A stretch of DNA of 64,000 nt from Pseudomonas citri (GCF_025336485.1 NZ_JAODAB010000017.1:59539-123538), one strand, 5' to 3'; positions 55,214 to 63,456 are shown, numbered from the stretch's first letter. The notes: generated from the letters alone by a model not told the origin. Numbers and translations are program-made.

Positions 55214-56122
55214 ATGACGACAGATCTTCAAGACCTGCTGGCCCTGGTGGCCGTGGTCAACGCGGGGGGATTTCGTGAAGGCGCGCGCGCCAGCGGCAAG
55301 TCCGCTTCAAGCCTCAGCGACGCGGTGCGACGCGTGGAAACCCGGCTCGGCGTGCGCCTGCTCAACCGCACCACCCGCAGCGTGGTGCCGACCGAGGCCG
55401 GAGCCCGGCTGATGGAACGCATCGTGCCGGCCCTGGGTGAAGTCGAATCCGCGCTGGACGTGGTCAACGAGTTCCGTGACCGGCCCTCGGGCACCTTGAA
55501 ACTGAACGTACCGGTCAGCGCAGCGACGCTGGTATTGCCTTCGATCATCACCCCGTTTCTGAAAAGCTACCCCGATATACGCCTGGAGATCGTTGCCGAA
55601 GAAAGCTTCGTCGACATGCTCGCGGCCGGTTGTGATGCCGGTATTCGCTACGACGAGCGCCTCGAACAGGATATGATCGCCATTCCCATCGGTCCGCGCT
55701 TGCAGCGCTTCGCAACGGCCGCCTCACCGGCCTACCTCCAGGCCCGGGGACACCCCGGGCATCCCCGGGACCTGCTCCAGCACGCCTGCCTGCGGGGCAA
55801 GTTCCCCAGTGGGGCCATGCCGCTCTGGGAATACGAACGTGACGGAGAAACCGTCAGCGTCGACCCGGGCGGTCCATTGGTTTTCCGCGTGGCAGGCGCG
55901 GTGGACCTGGCCATAAAAGCCGCGCTGGATGGGTTGGGCGTGATCTATCTGTTCGAGGATTGGCTCAAGCCCCACCTGGACAGCGGTGCACTGGTGCCTG
56001 TGCTGGAACCCTGGTGGCAGGGTTTCAGCGGGCCGTACCTCTACTATCCCGGACGTCGTTACCTGCCCTCCCCCTTGCGGGCTTTCGTGGATTTCATCAA
56101 CGCACAACGGTGTGAGAGTTAG
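55214..56122 (+). CDS. LysR-family regulator
   Basis: This 302-aa regulator has an N-terminal winged helix (MTTDLQDLLALVAVVNAGGF, then REGARASGKSASSLSDAVRRV) and a substrate-binding domain. It is divergent from the aldo/keto reductase gene and 62 bp upstream of a RidA-like gene. It likely controls the reductase. Confidence 0.9.
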   Translation: MTTDLQDLLALVAVVNAGGFREGARASGKSASSLSDAVRRVETRLGVRLLNRTTRSVVPTEAGARLMERIVPALGEVESALDVVNEFRDRPSGTLKLNVPVSAATLVLPSIITPFLKSYPDIRLEIVAEESFVDMLAAGCDAGIRYDERLEQDMIAIPIGPRLQRFATAASPAYLQARGHPGHPRDLLQHACLRGKFPSGAMPLWEYERDGETVSVDPGGPLVFRVAGAVDLAIKAALDGLGVIYLFEDWLKPHLDSGALVPVLEPWWQGFSGPYLYYPGRRYLPSPLRAFVDFINAQRCES

Positions 56123-56184
56123 TTCATACGGTAAGCCGCGGGCGGTAAACTGCGGCGGTCATTTTTTCCAGCATGAGGCTTTGC

Positions 56185-56565
56185 ATGACTCACCCAGACA
56201 TCACGTTCATCCCGGATCCGGATTCGGATTCCATTTCCTCCGACGTCGCCGGCTTCGGAGGCCTGCTGGTTTCCACGCAAATCCCTACTCATCCCGACGG
56301 CAGTCTGGAGCTGGGCGACATCACCCTGCAAAGCGAGTGCACGTTGCAAGCGCTCAAGACGGCGCTGGAGCGCGCCGGCAGCTCCATGGACCGGGTGTTG
56401 CACCTGACCATCTACCTTACCGACATGGCTGATCGCGCGGCTTTCAATGAAGTCTACAAGCGCTTCTTTGCCAAGCCTTGGCCGGTTCGCGCCGCCGTGG
56501 GTGTGGCGGCGTTGGCGGTTGAAGGGATGCGGGTGGAAGTGACCGCGATGGCGGCGAAGGGCTGA
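56185..56565 (+). CDS. RidA-family protein
   Basis: This 126-aa protein of the YjgF/RidA family begins MTHPDITFIPDPDSDSISSD. It has GSLELGDITLQSECTLQALK, RVLHLTIYLTDMADRAAFNEV and RAAVGVAALAVEGMRVEVTA, with an Arg in the place of the catalytic Arg of RidA. GAGG precedes the ATG. It follows the LysR gene on the same strand. Confidence 0.88.
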   Translation: MTHPDITFIPDPDSDSISSDVAGFGGLLVSTQIPTHPDGSLELGDITLQSECTLQALKTALERAGSSMDRVLHLTIYLTDMADRAAFNEVYKRFFAKPWPVRAAVGVAALAVEGMRVEVTAMAAKG

Positions 56566-56597
56566 ACTGACCACGCTCCAACAGACACAATTCCTTT

Positions 56598-56625
56598 GTG
56601 GCGAGGGGATTCATCCCCTCGCCAC
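56598..56625. repeat. Perfect inverted repeat, second REP type
   Basis: GTGGCGAGGGGAT (56598-56610) and ATCCCCTCGCCAC (56613-56625) form a 13-bp stem. This is a different REP sequence from the GGGCTTGCTCGCGA family seen elsewhere. Confidence 0.8.
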
Positions 56626-57015
56626 AGGTGTGTTGTTAATCCTATTTCCAGCCCAGACACGTCTGTGTTTATCCAGATGTAGGAACATTCGGGTTCGGGC
56701 TACGTCGCCTTGCGCCGTTACCTACAACTGCGCCAGAATCCGCCGGCTTGTGCGTCTTGGGGTCGGGCTTTATCGTTTCCCCGTCGCTGATAAATCAGCG
56801 ATCGGGTTTAGCGATCCGACTCAACACAGACGCAACAATGCCCAGTCTCGATTGCAGTTTTTACGTCTGCAACTCGCTTAATGGTGGCTGTGCGTGGGAG
56901 ACCTTCTGGTCTACCCGGGTTTTCTGTGACCCCGGATCGCTAACCTGCGTACAGCCGCCACCTTTACTTGTTTAGCGATAGGTCGTGGTGGCTCAACCAA
57001 TCACGGAGATTCACC
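56626..57015 (+). promoter_or_regulatory. Long structured leader of the DUF6124 gene
   Basis: There is no convincing gene here. It contains a palindrome TCGCTGAT-AA-ATCAGCGA (about 56786-56803), a hairpin GGGAGACC ... GGTCTACCC (56896-56916), and a pseudoknot at 56936-56993 described separately. The ribosome site GGAG (57005-57008) follows 11 nt after the pseudoknot. Confidence 0.65.
56936..56993 (+). ncRNA. Predicted H-type pseudoknot in the DUF6124 leader
   Basis: Two interleaved stems are visible. Stem 1 is ATCGCTAA (56936-56943) with TTAGCGAT (56972-56979), 8 bp. Stem 2 is AGCCGCCAC (56953-56961) with GTGGTGGCT (56985-56993), 9 bp with one G-U. The same arrangement with different but still complementary bases occurs upstream of the DUF3077 gene. 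The upstream segment GGTGGCTGT (56883-56891) can compete for the 5' strand of stem 2. I do not know an Rfam name for it. Confidence 0.7.
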
Positions 57016-57360
57016 ATGTTCAAAGTAACCCCCAACCCGCCTGGCACCGATCCATCCAACTCAAAAGCATTCGACAAAGTCGCCGACCGCATCCTCGACT
57101 CCTACCTCAAGCCCAAACCCAGCAAACCCGAGGCCGATCCCGGCCAACTGTTCACCGTCGCCAAGGGCGTCGACCCCGAAACCCTGCTTGCCAACCTCAG
57201 CGAAACCCTGGCCTCGGCCAATGCCATGGTCAATGACCTGGCCTTCGACCTGGAAGGCCCAAGACGCCACATTGCCCTGGGCATCCAGCAACTGATCGAG
57301 CTGGGCACATTGCTAGCGAACCATGCGCTGGATAACGTTGAACTACGTCAATCGACCTAG
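57016..57360 (+). CDS. DUF6124-family protein
   Basis: This 114-aa Pseudomonas-type protein begins MFKVTPNPPGTDPSNSKAFD. It has a proline/lysine linker followed by a helical domain (DPETLLANLSETLASANAMV, HIALGIQQLIELGTLLAN). This pattern is the DUF6124 family from memory; function unknown. The start at 57016 has CACGGAGA. A structured leader with a predicted pseudoknot lies directly upstream, so its translation may be controlled. Confidence 0.85.
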   Translation: MFKVTPNPPGTDPSNSKAFDKVADRILDSYLKPKPSKPEADPGQLFTVAKGVDPETLLANLSETLASANAMVNDLAFDLEGPRRHIALGIQQLIELGTLLANHALDNVELRQST

Positions 57361-57456
57361 CACAGCCCAGCGGGGATGCGTTTCGCCACAGGGGCCTGAT
57401 ATGTCCCAAATGCGCGACTTTCGATAAAACAGTCATTTACGCACCTAGCTCAGGCC

Positions 57457-57482
57457 GCGCAGCACTGTTTACAGTGCTGCGC
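57457..57482. repeat. Perfect 12-bp inverted repeat before the thioesterase gene
   Basis: GCGCAGCACTGT (57457-57468) and ACAGTGCTGCGC (57471-57482) flank TT, 22 bp before the thioesterase start. It could be an operator or the 3' end of the DUF6124 transcript. Confidence 0.7.
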
Positions 57483-57504
57483 TTTCCATTCTGGCGGCGT
57501 ATTC

Positions 57505-58062
57505 ATGAATCTCTGGTTCCGACTCTTGCTGATGCTGTTGCGTCGTCCCTGGCGCAAGCCGACGGCGCCCCTGGACACCACCGTCATACGCATGCGTGTC
57601 TGGCCGCTGGACCTGGATTTCAATCGCCACGTCACCAATGGCCGCTATTTCACCCTCGCTGATGTTGGCCGCATGGATTACGTGCTGCGCAGCGGTGCCT
57701 ACAAAGTGGCGCTGCGCAATCGGGCGGTGCCGATCGTAGGGGATGTCTGGGGCAAGTTTCGGCGTGAACTGAAGCTGTTCGAAGCGTTCGAGGTGCACAG
57801 CCGGATACTCGGCTGGGATGACAAATGGATGCTCATGGAACACCGGTTCGTGAGCCGGGGACGCGTCGTGGGCGTGGTGATCATGCGCGGTCTGTTCCGC
57901 TCGGCCAAGGGCACGATTGCGCCGATTGAATTCGTCCAAGCGCTGGGGTTGACCGAACAGTCGCCAGCCATGCCCGAGTGGCTCGCCGCCTGGTCGCAAA
58001 GCTGCGATGACTTGAGCCTTGAGCTTCGACTGGAAGAAGGCGCACGCACCGGCAGGCGTTAG
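57505..58062 (+). CDS. Thioesterase-family protein (hot-dog fold)
   Basis: This 185-aa protein has a hydrophobic N-terminus (MNLWFRLLLMLLRRPW), possibly a membrane anchor. The hot-dog thioesterase core follows with PLDLDFNRHVTNGRYFTLAD, where the Asp and the family DxN-like pattern occur. It resembles the THEM6-like acyl-CoA thioesterase group. Substrate is unknown. No strong ribosome site is visible before the ATG. A perfect inverted repeat lies upstream. Confidence 0.85.
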   Translation: MNLWFRLLLMLLRRPWRKPTAPLDTTVIRMRVWPLDLDFNRHVTNGRYFTLADVGRMDYVLRSGAYKVALRNRAVPIVGDVWGKFRRELKLFEAFEVHSRILGWDDKWMLMEHRFVSRGRVVGVVIMRGLFRSAKGTIAPIEFVQALGLTEQSPAMPEWLAAWSQSCDDLSLELRLEEGARTGRR

Positions 58063-58174
58063 CCGCTACACCACAACCCTTTATTGTTGAGGGTTGAGAT
58101 AAATCCAACCGCATAAGGTCGAGGGCAGCTATGGCCCCTGGAATGGGCGGACACAGATCCTGACGCCGACTGCT

Positions 58175-58672
58175 TCAGGACAAAGGCTTGTTAAGCCGCC
58201 CATCAAGAGCAAAGGGTTCTTGCAGTACCAATTCGTACAACCCATCCGCCAGAGGCGGGTTCATCAACATGTTCCAGCTATGCCGCGACACACTGGAAGG
58301 GACAAGCACAAAAGGGTACTGGCTCAAGAGGTCAGCGCCGAACTGTTGCTGACTGCGACTCGGGGTACCTGGCACCAACCAGTTAGGATTGGCGATGCTT
58401 TCCGGCTGCACGACATAAATCCTGGATCGGTCCAACACGCGGGCCTGCGTGAGGCAATGAGGCTTGCAATCCAGTGCATCGAAATCCTTATGCACGGCCA
58501 CTTCCAGGATGGCAGTCGACGCATCCAAAGCCGCATAAACCGTTGTCATACCCTTGGGGTTCCAGCGCCCACCCACTTTTTCAGCCCCCACCCCTGAATC
58601 CCAAGTGGCGGCGTATTCAGCAGGGTCAAGGCGCCAGAAATGAATCTCACTGCTCAAGGGGTCCTTAGCCAT
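58175..58672 (-). CDS. RES-domain toxin
   Basis: This 165-aa protein is a RES-domain NAD+ phosphorylase/hydrolase of a type II toxin-antitoxin pair. Family motifs are HFWRLDPAEYAATW (RES-like Arg region), GGRWNPKGMTTVYAALDAST and the C-terminal FVLVPSSVSRHSWNMLMNP. RES toxins deplete NAD+ and arrest growth. Its ATG at 58672 overlaps the antitoxin stop (TGATG). The antitoxin gene is upstream, as is typical. Confidence 0.92.
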   Translation of the reverse strand: MAKDPLSSEIHFWRLDPAEYAATWDSGVGAEKVGGRWNPKGMTTVYAALDASTAILEVAVHKDFDALDCKPHCLTQARVLDRSRIYVVQPESIANPNWLVPGTPSRSQQQFGADLLSQYPFVLVPSSVSRHSWNMLMNPPLADGLYELVLQEPFALDGRLNKPLS

Positions 58673-59229
58673 CAATAGACCCCATACTCAATGCGCGTCA
58701 GAAAGTCAGTCACCAACTCGTACCCCACCGAGTTGGAGATCAGATCGATGGGAATTTCCCCATCCAGCCCCCGTGCAGGCTTAACCATCCATTGCTCGGC
58801 AAGCTCACGCGAACCCAGCACATCCGTTGCCTTTTCCAAGACCTCAGCGTAATTGAGCGCACGCGTACTTTGCTCTGGCGTCAACGCCTCATCAGGCGTC
58901 TTCAACCGCCGCGCAAGCGTGCGATCAGAAGCGCCGACGATCTTCGACAACACACCGGATTGCTTATAGACAGCGCTGTTTTCGATCATATTGAGCACCC
59001 ACCGCAGCGGGAACCCGCGCTTAACTGCCCTGTAGATCTCCATCCGATCATCGCTATCTTTGTCAGCAAGCAAGACCGCAACCATGGGCGGCACACTGCT
59101 TGAACCTGGCATCACCACTGGGCTCAGTGCGGCTACAGCCGCATTCGATGGGCGTGGTTTTACCGTCCTTTTCCGGCTGGGAGCTTTGACAGCTTCATTG
59201 ACTGCAACGTCTTTTTTCTTGGCGCTCAT
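58672..59229 (-). CDS. Xre/MbcA/ParS-type antitoxin
   Basis: This 185-aa antitoxin has an N-terminal extension, a Xre-like DNA-binding segment (GASDRTLARRLKTPDEALTP) and the C-terminal toxin-binding domain (LGSRELAEQWMVKPARGLDG, then LISNSVGYELVTDFLTRIEY). It neutralises the RES toxin and represses its own promoter. The start at 59229 has GGAGG; the longer frame to 59259 is rejected. The N-terminal 50 residues (Ala/Pro/Ser-rich) are longer than usual for the family. Confidence 0.9.
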   Translation of the reverse strand: MSAKKKDVAVNEAVKAPSRKRTVKPRPSNAAVAALSPVVMPGSSSVPPMVAVLLADKDSDDRMEIYRAVKRGFPLRWVLNMIENSAVYKQSGVLSKIVGASDRTLARRLKTPDEALTPEQSTRALNYAEVLEKATDVLGSRELAEQWMVKPARGLDGEIPIDLISNSVGYELVTDFLTRIEYGVY

Positions 59230-59253
59230 GGCAACCTCCGTCACCTTGTCATC

Positions 59254-59280
59254 TGGCATTAACTATAGTGCCAAATGGCA
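59254..59280 (-). promoter_or_regulatory. Operator/promoter of the RES-Xre pair
   Basis: TGGCA (59254-59258), TGCCA (59269-59273) and TGGCA (59276-59280) are alternating half-sites around TAACTATAG, which on the minus strand reads CTATAGTTA, a -10-like element. It lies 25 bp upstream of the antitoxin ATG. This fits autorepression by the antitoxin. Confidence 0.65.
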
Positions 59281-59730
59281 GGAGCTGCTAATCCAAACGT
59301 TCGGTATGACGCCCACGTAGCCGCAGGGCTCGCTTTCGAGGCTAGGCCGCTTTCAAAAGCCCGAACAACGTGGGATAGGTCATCAGTGGCATCCTTCATT
59401 ATGCTCAGTGATCTTGCAGCGCTGCGGGAGGGAACACAGTGCAAGACCCTGCTGGGCATCGCGCAAGTCGTCATGCTGGGTGAGCTGCGGTGAACCAGCC
59501 GTTGGACGAGCCGCCGGAGCAATCGCCGAACCTATTCGCTGGGCAAGAGCCGAAGCGCATACCCTCCCCACGGCGTTGGTGCACTTGAAAAAAGTCATAT
59601 AAAGTCTTCGCTCAGGGTACGACAAAGCGACATGGACGGAGCACACACATCGCTAAAGTACCGATGTTCCGGCGCCGAATAAGCACGCAACGTGTCCACT
59701 TCATAGGATAGTGTTAAGGCAGCAGATTTA
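59281..59730. other. 450-bp region before the NERD-helicase gene
   Basis: Short open frames on both strands lack ribosome sites and family features. Composition becomes AT-richer toward the right, where the promoter of the NERD-helicase gene must lie. I see no RNA gene or repeat. It probably marks an insertion boundary. Confidence 0.4.
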
Positions 59731-62268
59731 ATGGCTAGAATGATACCAGAGCATGGACCGCATGAAACTGATAGTGCTGGTGAGCGAGACTTATACACCG
59801 CTTTTAAGAAGCATCTGCCAGATAGCTACACGGTTATCCATAGTTTGCCTTGGCTTTGTAAAGCAGTAAGACAGATAGACCCGAGTGCCAAACCAACTGG
59901 TGAAATCGATTTTCTTATAATACACCCAGAGAACGGCGTTTTAGCTTTAGAAGTAAAGAGTGGCGCGTACCATGTTCAAAACTCTGTCTTTGTCCATATA
60001 AAAGACAAACACATAATTAATCCAATAACACAAACGAGAAAAAATGTTCACGGTCTTGCCGCATGGCTAGGCGTTAAACCGTCATTGAGACTTAGGCTTG
60101 GATACGGACTTGTATTTCCTCATAGCGATTTTTGCTCATCCCCTATAGCTCCCGGCCTCTATGACACAACAGCCACTCCACCACAACCAATATATATCGA
60201 CTACTCGCAAATGCCTAATGTAGCAGAGCGGGTGATTGAGCTAATGAAGTATTGGAGAGCCGCACTACAGAATCCCGCACTTGGAACAGAAAAAATGCGG
60301 GAGCTTGTTAACGCTCTTTGCCCCGTGATAGACGGCACGCCCTCATGGAGCAGCAGGATACTCTATGACGGAAAAGTATGGCTAAAGCTAACGACCGAGC
60401 AAAGCACAGTCGTTAACCTTATAGTAAAAAAAGCCAAATCTTTAGTGACAGGATGGCCGGGTACAGGAAAGACCCTTATTGCAACCGAGGCGGCCAGAAA
60501 GTTATCCGCGGACGGGAAGCGCGTTTTGGTTATCTCATTCAATAGCAGATTGAAAGATCACATAAAATCGCAGCTTTCCGACTATTCAGGCTGTGCTGTA
60601 TTTACTTGGCACGGGCTATGCGCTCAAGCCACTAGACTGTTAGAAAGAACAGCCGACCAATCTGAATGGTTTCAGGGCCTTTGCCTAACACATTTACAAG
60701 AGGCGTTAGACAAGGGGCTTATGGGCGAGTATGACGCCCTCATACTTGACGAAGCTCAAGCACTCAATAAAAAATGGTGTGAGCTTTTATTCAAGTGGTT
60801 TGAGAACAAAACTATCGCCTGCTTTTGTGACGAGACACAAGTATTTTCTTTTGAGCGAGATACTGTCTGCCTAGACGAATTAAGTACCTTGCTCCAGATC
60901 AAACCGTTTGTGCTCAGCATCGTGATCAGGATGCCCAAAGCAGTGACTGAGATTCTGGCTGAAGTTGTTCCGCCGAGCTTTCAGTATCATTCACCTCGTG
61001 AGGTTGAAGTTGATTCTGCGCTGGAAATCATGACCATCGACCCACATCAAGAATTGAAATCTATAAGATCTCAATTAATTGAAGGTGGCGTTAAGTCGGA
61101 TGACATCATTATCCTTATTGACTCAATACAAGGAAACAAGCACTACGACTACCTTGTTAGTGAGAAAATCCCATTTGAGGCGATAGCAAAATTCAGAGGG
61201 TTGGAATGCCCTATTGTCATCGTGCTCGGTGCTGAGGGTCTTGGGACCGCGGAGCTTTTTAGCGCTTATTCACGCGCCACTACCAAGTGTATTGCACTCT
61301 ATAATGTCAAAAATCTGTACTGGGACTCTGAAGGGGGATTTCAACTACGTTTGGAAAATAACCCGACCAGCAAAAATATTATCACAATGGAGCGCTCAAA
61401 ACTTCGTATTCGAAATATTGTAGAATGCAACACTTCAGTCATCAAGCTCTCTACTAAAAGTATAGATATTTCTTGGGCTGAAGAATGGAGAGCCTGGATT
61501 GTCGAGCTGGAGACAAATGAAACTCCGGTTATGCTTTGGTTAGATTACCTGAGCAAAATGGTTTGCAACCCTGTCATTTACTGGATCAAGAACACCCTAA
61601 ACCAAGTTTACTACATAAAAATGGAGAGCTTGGACTCTGAAGAATCCGGCCTTCATTTGCAGGTCGAACTAAAAAATTGTCCAGTTTGTTGCCGTATCAC
61701 TCCGCACAAAGGTCTTCGACATAACAAATGCGTATTTTGCTCTCTTGATAGAGCTCATAATCATGAGCTTCCTGACAGTGCTCTTATGAGAGAAATTGAG
61801 CAATATGACAAACTCATAACAGGGCAAATCACAGATAAAGTCAAGTCTCTAGAATTGAGGAACGGGTTGCCTATCGCTATTGCAGCGGCCGCATCGCTAT
61901 TATATGCATCTCGAAACAAGCGCAGAGAGAAAATTCTTGAAGTGCCATTACCTCAGGGAAAGGACATGTACAGAGTGGCATTCGCTTTTGCCCAATCCAG
62001 AATCGCTACATGGCCCCGCGAGGGCAGAATGGCAGTTCATGATATCGCTGAAGAAATCTATAATCGATATGAATCCCTATCTAATATTACGTTGAAAAGT
62101 TGGCAAAGCATCTTTGCCAACGCCATGGGAACGCTTTATGCGAAGCATTATACGATCAGGCTATACAAAGGGGTGTACTGTCCTGTTGAAGACGAGAACG
62201 CCCCCAATGCTACATCAACTGCGCGGCAACGTGCCGATATCACTATTACGACCCCGGCCGAAGAATGA
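59731..62268 (+). CDS. NERD nuclease-domain plus SF1 helicase-like protein, putative phage defence
   Basis: This 845-aa protein joins an N-terminal NERD (PD-D/ExK nuclease-related) domain to a UvrD/SF1-like helicase. Nuclease residues are in GEIDFLII (Asp60) and LALEVKSG (Glu74, Lys76). Walker A is GWPGTGKT (241-248) and Walker B is ALILDEAQAL (Asp340-Glu341). Motif VI-like AYSRATTKCIALY follows, and then a zinc ribbon (CPVCC ... CVFC, about residue 645-670) and a helical C-terminus. It resembles nuclease-helicase defence proteins such as Nhi in design. It is strikingly AT-rich beside its neighbours, which indicates transfer. Defence role is inference. Confidence 0.8.
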   Translation: MARMIPEHGPHETDSAGERDLYTAFKKHLPDSYTVIHSLPWLCKAVRQIDPSAKPTGEIDFLIIHPENGVLALEVKSGAYHVQNSVFVHIKDKHIINPITQTRKNVHGLAAWLGVKPSLRLRLGYGLVFPHSDFCSSPIAPGLYDTTATPPQPIYIDYSQMPNVAERVIELMKYWRAALQNPALGTEKMRELVNALCPVIDGTPSWSSRILYDGKVWLKLTTEQSTVVNLIVKKAKSLVTGWPGTGKTLIATEAARKLSADGKRVLVISFNSRLKDHIKSQLSDYSGCAVFTWHGLCAQATRLLERTADQSEWFQGLCLTHLQEALDKGLMGEYDALILDEAQALNKKWCELLFKWFENKTIACFCDETQVFSFERDTVCLDELSTLLQIKPFVLSIVIRMPKAVTEILAEVVPPSFQYHSPREVEVDSALEIMTIDPHQELKSIRSQLIEGGVKSDDIIILIDSIQGNKHYDYLVSEKIPFEAIAKFRGLECPIVIVLGAEGLGTAELFSAYSRATTKCIALYNVKNLYWDSEGGFQLRLENNPTSKNIITMERSKLRIRNIVECNTSVIKLSTKSIDISWAEEWRAWIVELETNETPVMLWLDYLSKMVCNPVIYWIKNTLNQVYYIKMESLDSEESGLHLQVELKNCPVCCRITPHKGLRHNKCVFCSLDRAHNHELPDSALMREIEQYDKLITGQITDKVKSLELRNGLPIAIAAAASLLYASRNKRREKILEVPLPQGKDMYRVAFAFAQSRIATWPREGRMAVHDIAEEIYNRYESLSNITLKSWQSIFANAMGTLYAKHYTIRLYKGVYCPVEDENAPNATSTARQRADITITTPAEE

Positions 62269-62327
62269 TCTATGCCGAACCATAATGGTTAATGTGTTTT
62301 TGCCAGTACCACATCACCCAAGCACAG

Positions 62328-63326
62328 TCATATCCCAAACAGCCCCCGAGGGAACCCGGTTTCATCAGGAAAGCCCAGCGCCGCCAATGGGCAGCCAGGC
62401 AACGTGGGTTTAGCGTCAATGACGTCGGCCACCTGATATATCCATTTCGAGTTGACGCCGATGTTTTTGACCAGGTACCAGAGTACCGCGATCAGACCGT
62501 AAAGACGGCTTGTCGCATTCGAGTCGAGGCCGAGCCTCTGAAAGTAGGGATCGTTTGGCACGGTGGGTACAGGGTTAGCTGAAATCTGGTTCCAGATGCG
62601 GCTATGGTGCGCACACCGGTTGCGTAGGATGCTGATCTCCTGGAGCCATTCTTTAAGAATTCTTGCATGAGTGAGGCCGAACCGTTTGCAGATTCTGTTC
62701 CGATGGCTGTCTTTGAGTATCTCGTAGTACTTCGATGCTATTCCAAAGTCCCATGCCTCGACGATCACCCAAAAGGGCATTGCTTTACGCTGCTGTCGAT
62801 GCCACTCGATACTGTCCTCGCGGCTACGAGCAATTTGCTCTTCTTGACGCTTTGACCAGTCGTTCCAAATGTTGCGCGACTTACCCTGTTTGGTCGTGAA
62901 GGTCCTGGTTTGCGAAGGATTGATGTAGCGGATGTCCTGATAGGCCAGCGGGTCGTGATAACCCACCTCGTGAGCAATGGCCGAGCGTAAGTGCACCTCA
63001 ACGCGCTCAATGGCATCCAGCATCAGTTGGCGCAATTTTTTGTCGAACAGATAAAGTTCAATAACGGAATCGAAATGGGTGCCAGGGGTAAACACGTTTT
63101 GACGTCGTGGTTTTTTACCGGCGGCGCACAGCACCACGTCGCCCTTGGCATTACGAAGGAATTCACGGCACGGATACCAGAATCCGCTCAAGCGGTAGTA
63201 ACCAATCTGACTGAGTTTACGTTCGGCGCGGGGTACGTCGAGGATCTGCATACCACGGCTGGTGAGCAGAGCGCACAGATCGCTGTAGGATCGAAACGGC
63301 TTTGGCGGAGCTAATGGTTGCGACAT
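62328..63326 (-). CDS. Abi_2 (AbiD/AbiF-like) abortive-infection HEPN protein
   Basis: This 332-aa protein has the Abi_2 pattern at the N-terminus (AERKLSQIGYYRLSGFWYPC), SVIELYLFDKKLRQLMLDAIE, and two R-x4-H HEPN motifs: Arg114-His119 in HLRSAIAHEVG and Arg235-His240 in ILRNRCAHHSRIWN. Abi_2 proteins give phage resistance by abortive infection and are distant relatives of Cas13 HEPN domains. It converges with the NERD-helicase gene (60 bp between stops). The ribosome site is weak. A hairpin with a T-rich tail ends just upstream of the start. Confidence 0.88.
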   Translation of the reverse strand: MSQPLAPPKPFRSYSDLCALLTSRGMQILDVPRAERKLSQIGYYRLSGFWYPCREFLRNAKGDVVLCAAGKKPRRQNVFTPGTHFDSVIELYLFDKKLRQLMLDAIERVEVHLRSAIAHEVGYHDPLAYQDIRYINPSQTRTFTTKQGKSRNIWNDWSKRQEEQIARSREDSIEWHRQQRKAMPFWVIVEAWDFGIASKYYEILKDSHRNRICKRFGLTHARILKEWLQEISILRNRCAHHSRIWNQISANPVPTVPNDPYFQRLGLDSNATSRLYGLIAVLWYLVKNIGVNSKWIYQVADVIDAKPTLPGCPLAALGFPDETGFPRGLFGI

Positions 63327-63339
63327 CCTTTGTCCAGGA

Positions 63340-63391
63340 AAAAGAAGGCCCGAACATAGTGCTGGACTGAGCCAGCACCAGAGGTTCGGGC
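63340..63391 (-). ncRNA. Strong bipartite hairpin with T-rich tail just upstream of the Abi_2 gene
   Basis: Outer stem GCCCGAAC (63348-63355) with GTTCGGGC (63384-63391) and inner stem GTGCTGG (63359-63365) with CCAGCAC (63372-63378) stack in one hairpin. Read on the minus strand it is followed by CTTCTTTTTCC, and the Abi_2 ATG comes 14 nt later. It may be the terminator of the DUF3077 gene, or a small RNA paired with the Abi_2 protein. Confidence 0.7.
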
Positions 63392-63456
63392 GCTATTGGG
63401 TTAAGTATCTGCGCTCATCACCGCGCAGTCAACGCGGCGTGTGCTCCTGTAGCCCG

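Noticed and set aside
56630..56975. Two short plus-strand open frames in the DUF6124 leader
   Set aside because: No ribosome sites, and the DNA is better explained by conserved RNA structure.
59383..59646. 87-codon minus-strand and 72-codon plus-strand open frames before the NERD gene
   Set aside because: No ribosome sites, no recognised domains, and mutual overlap; not supported as genes.
63348..63391. A CRISPR-like repeat next to the Abi_2 gene
   Set aside because: There is only one copy of the hairpin and no spacers or cas genes, so it is not an array.
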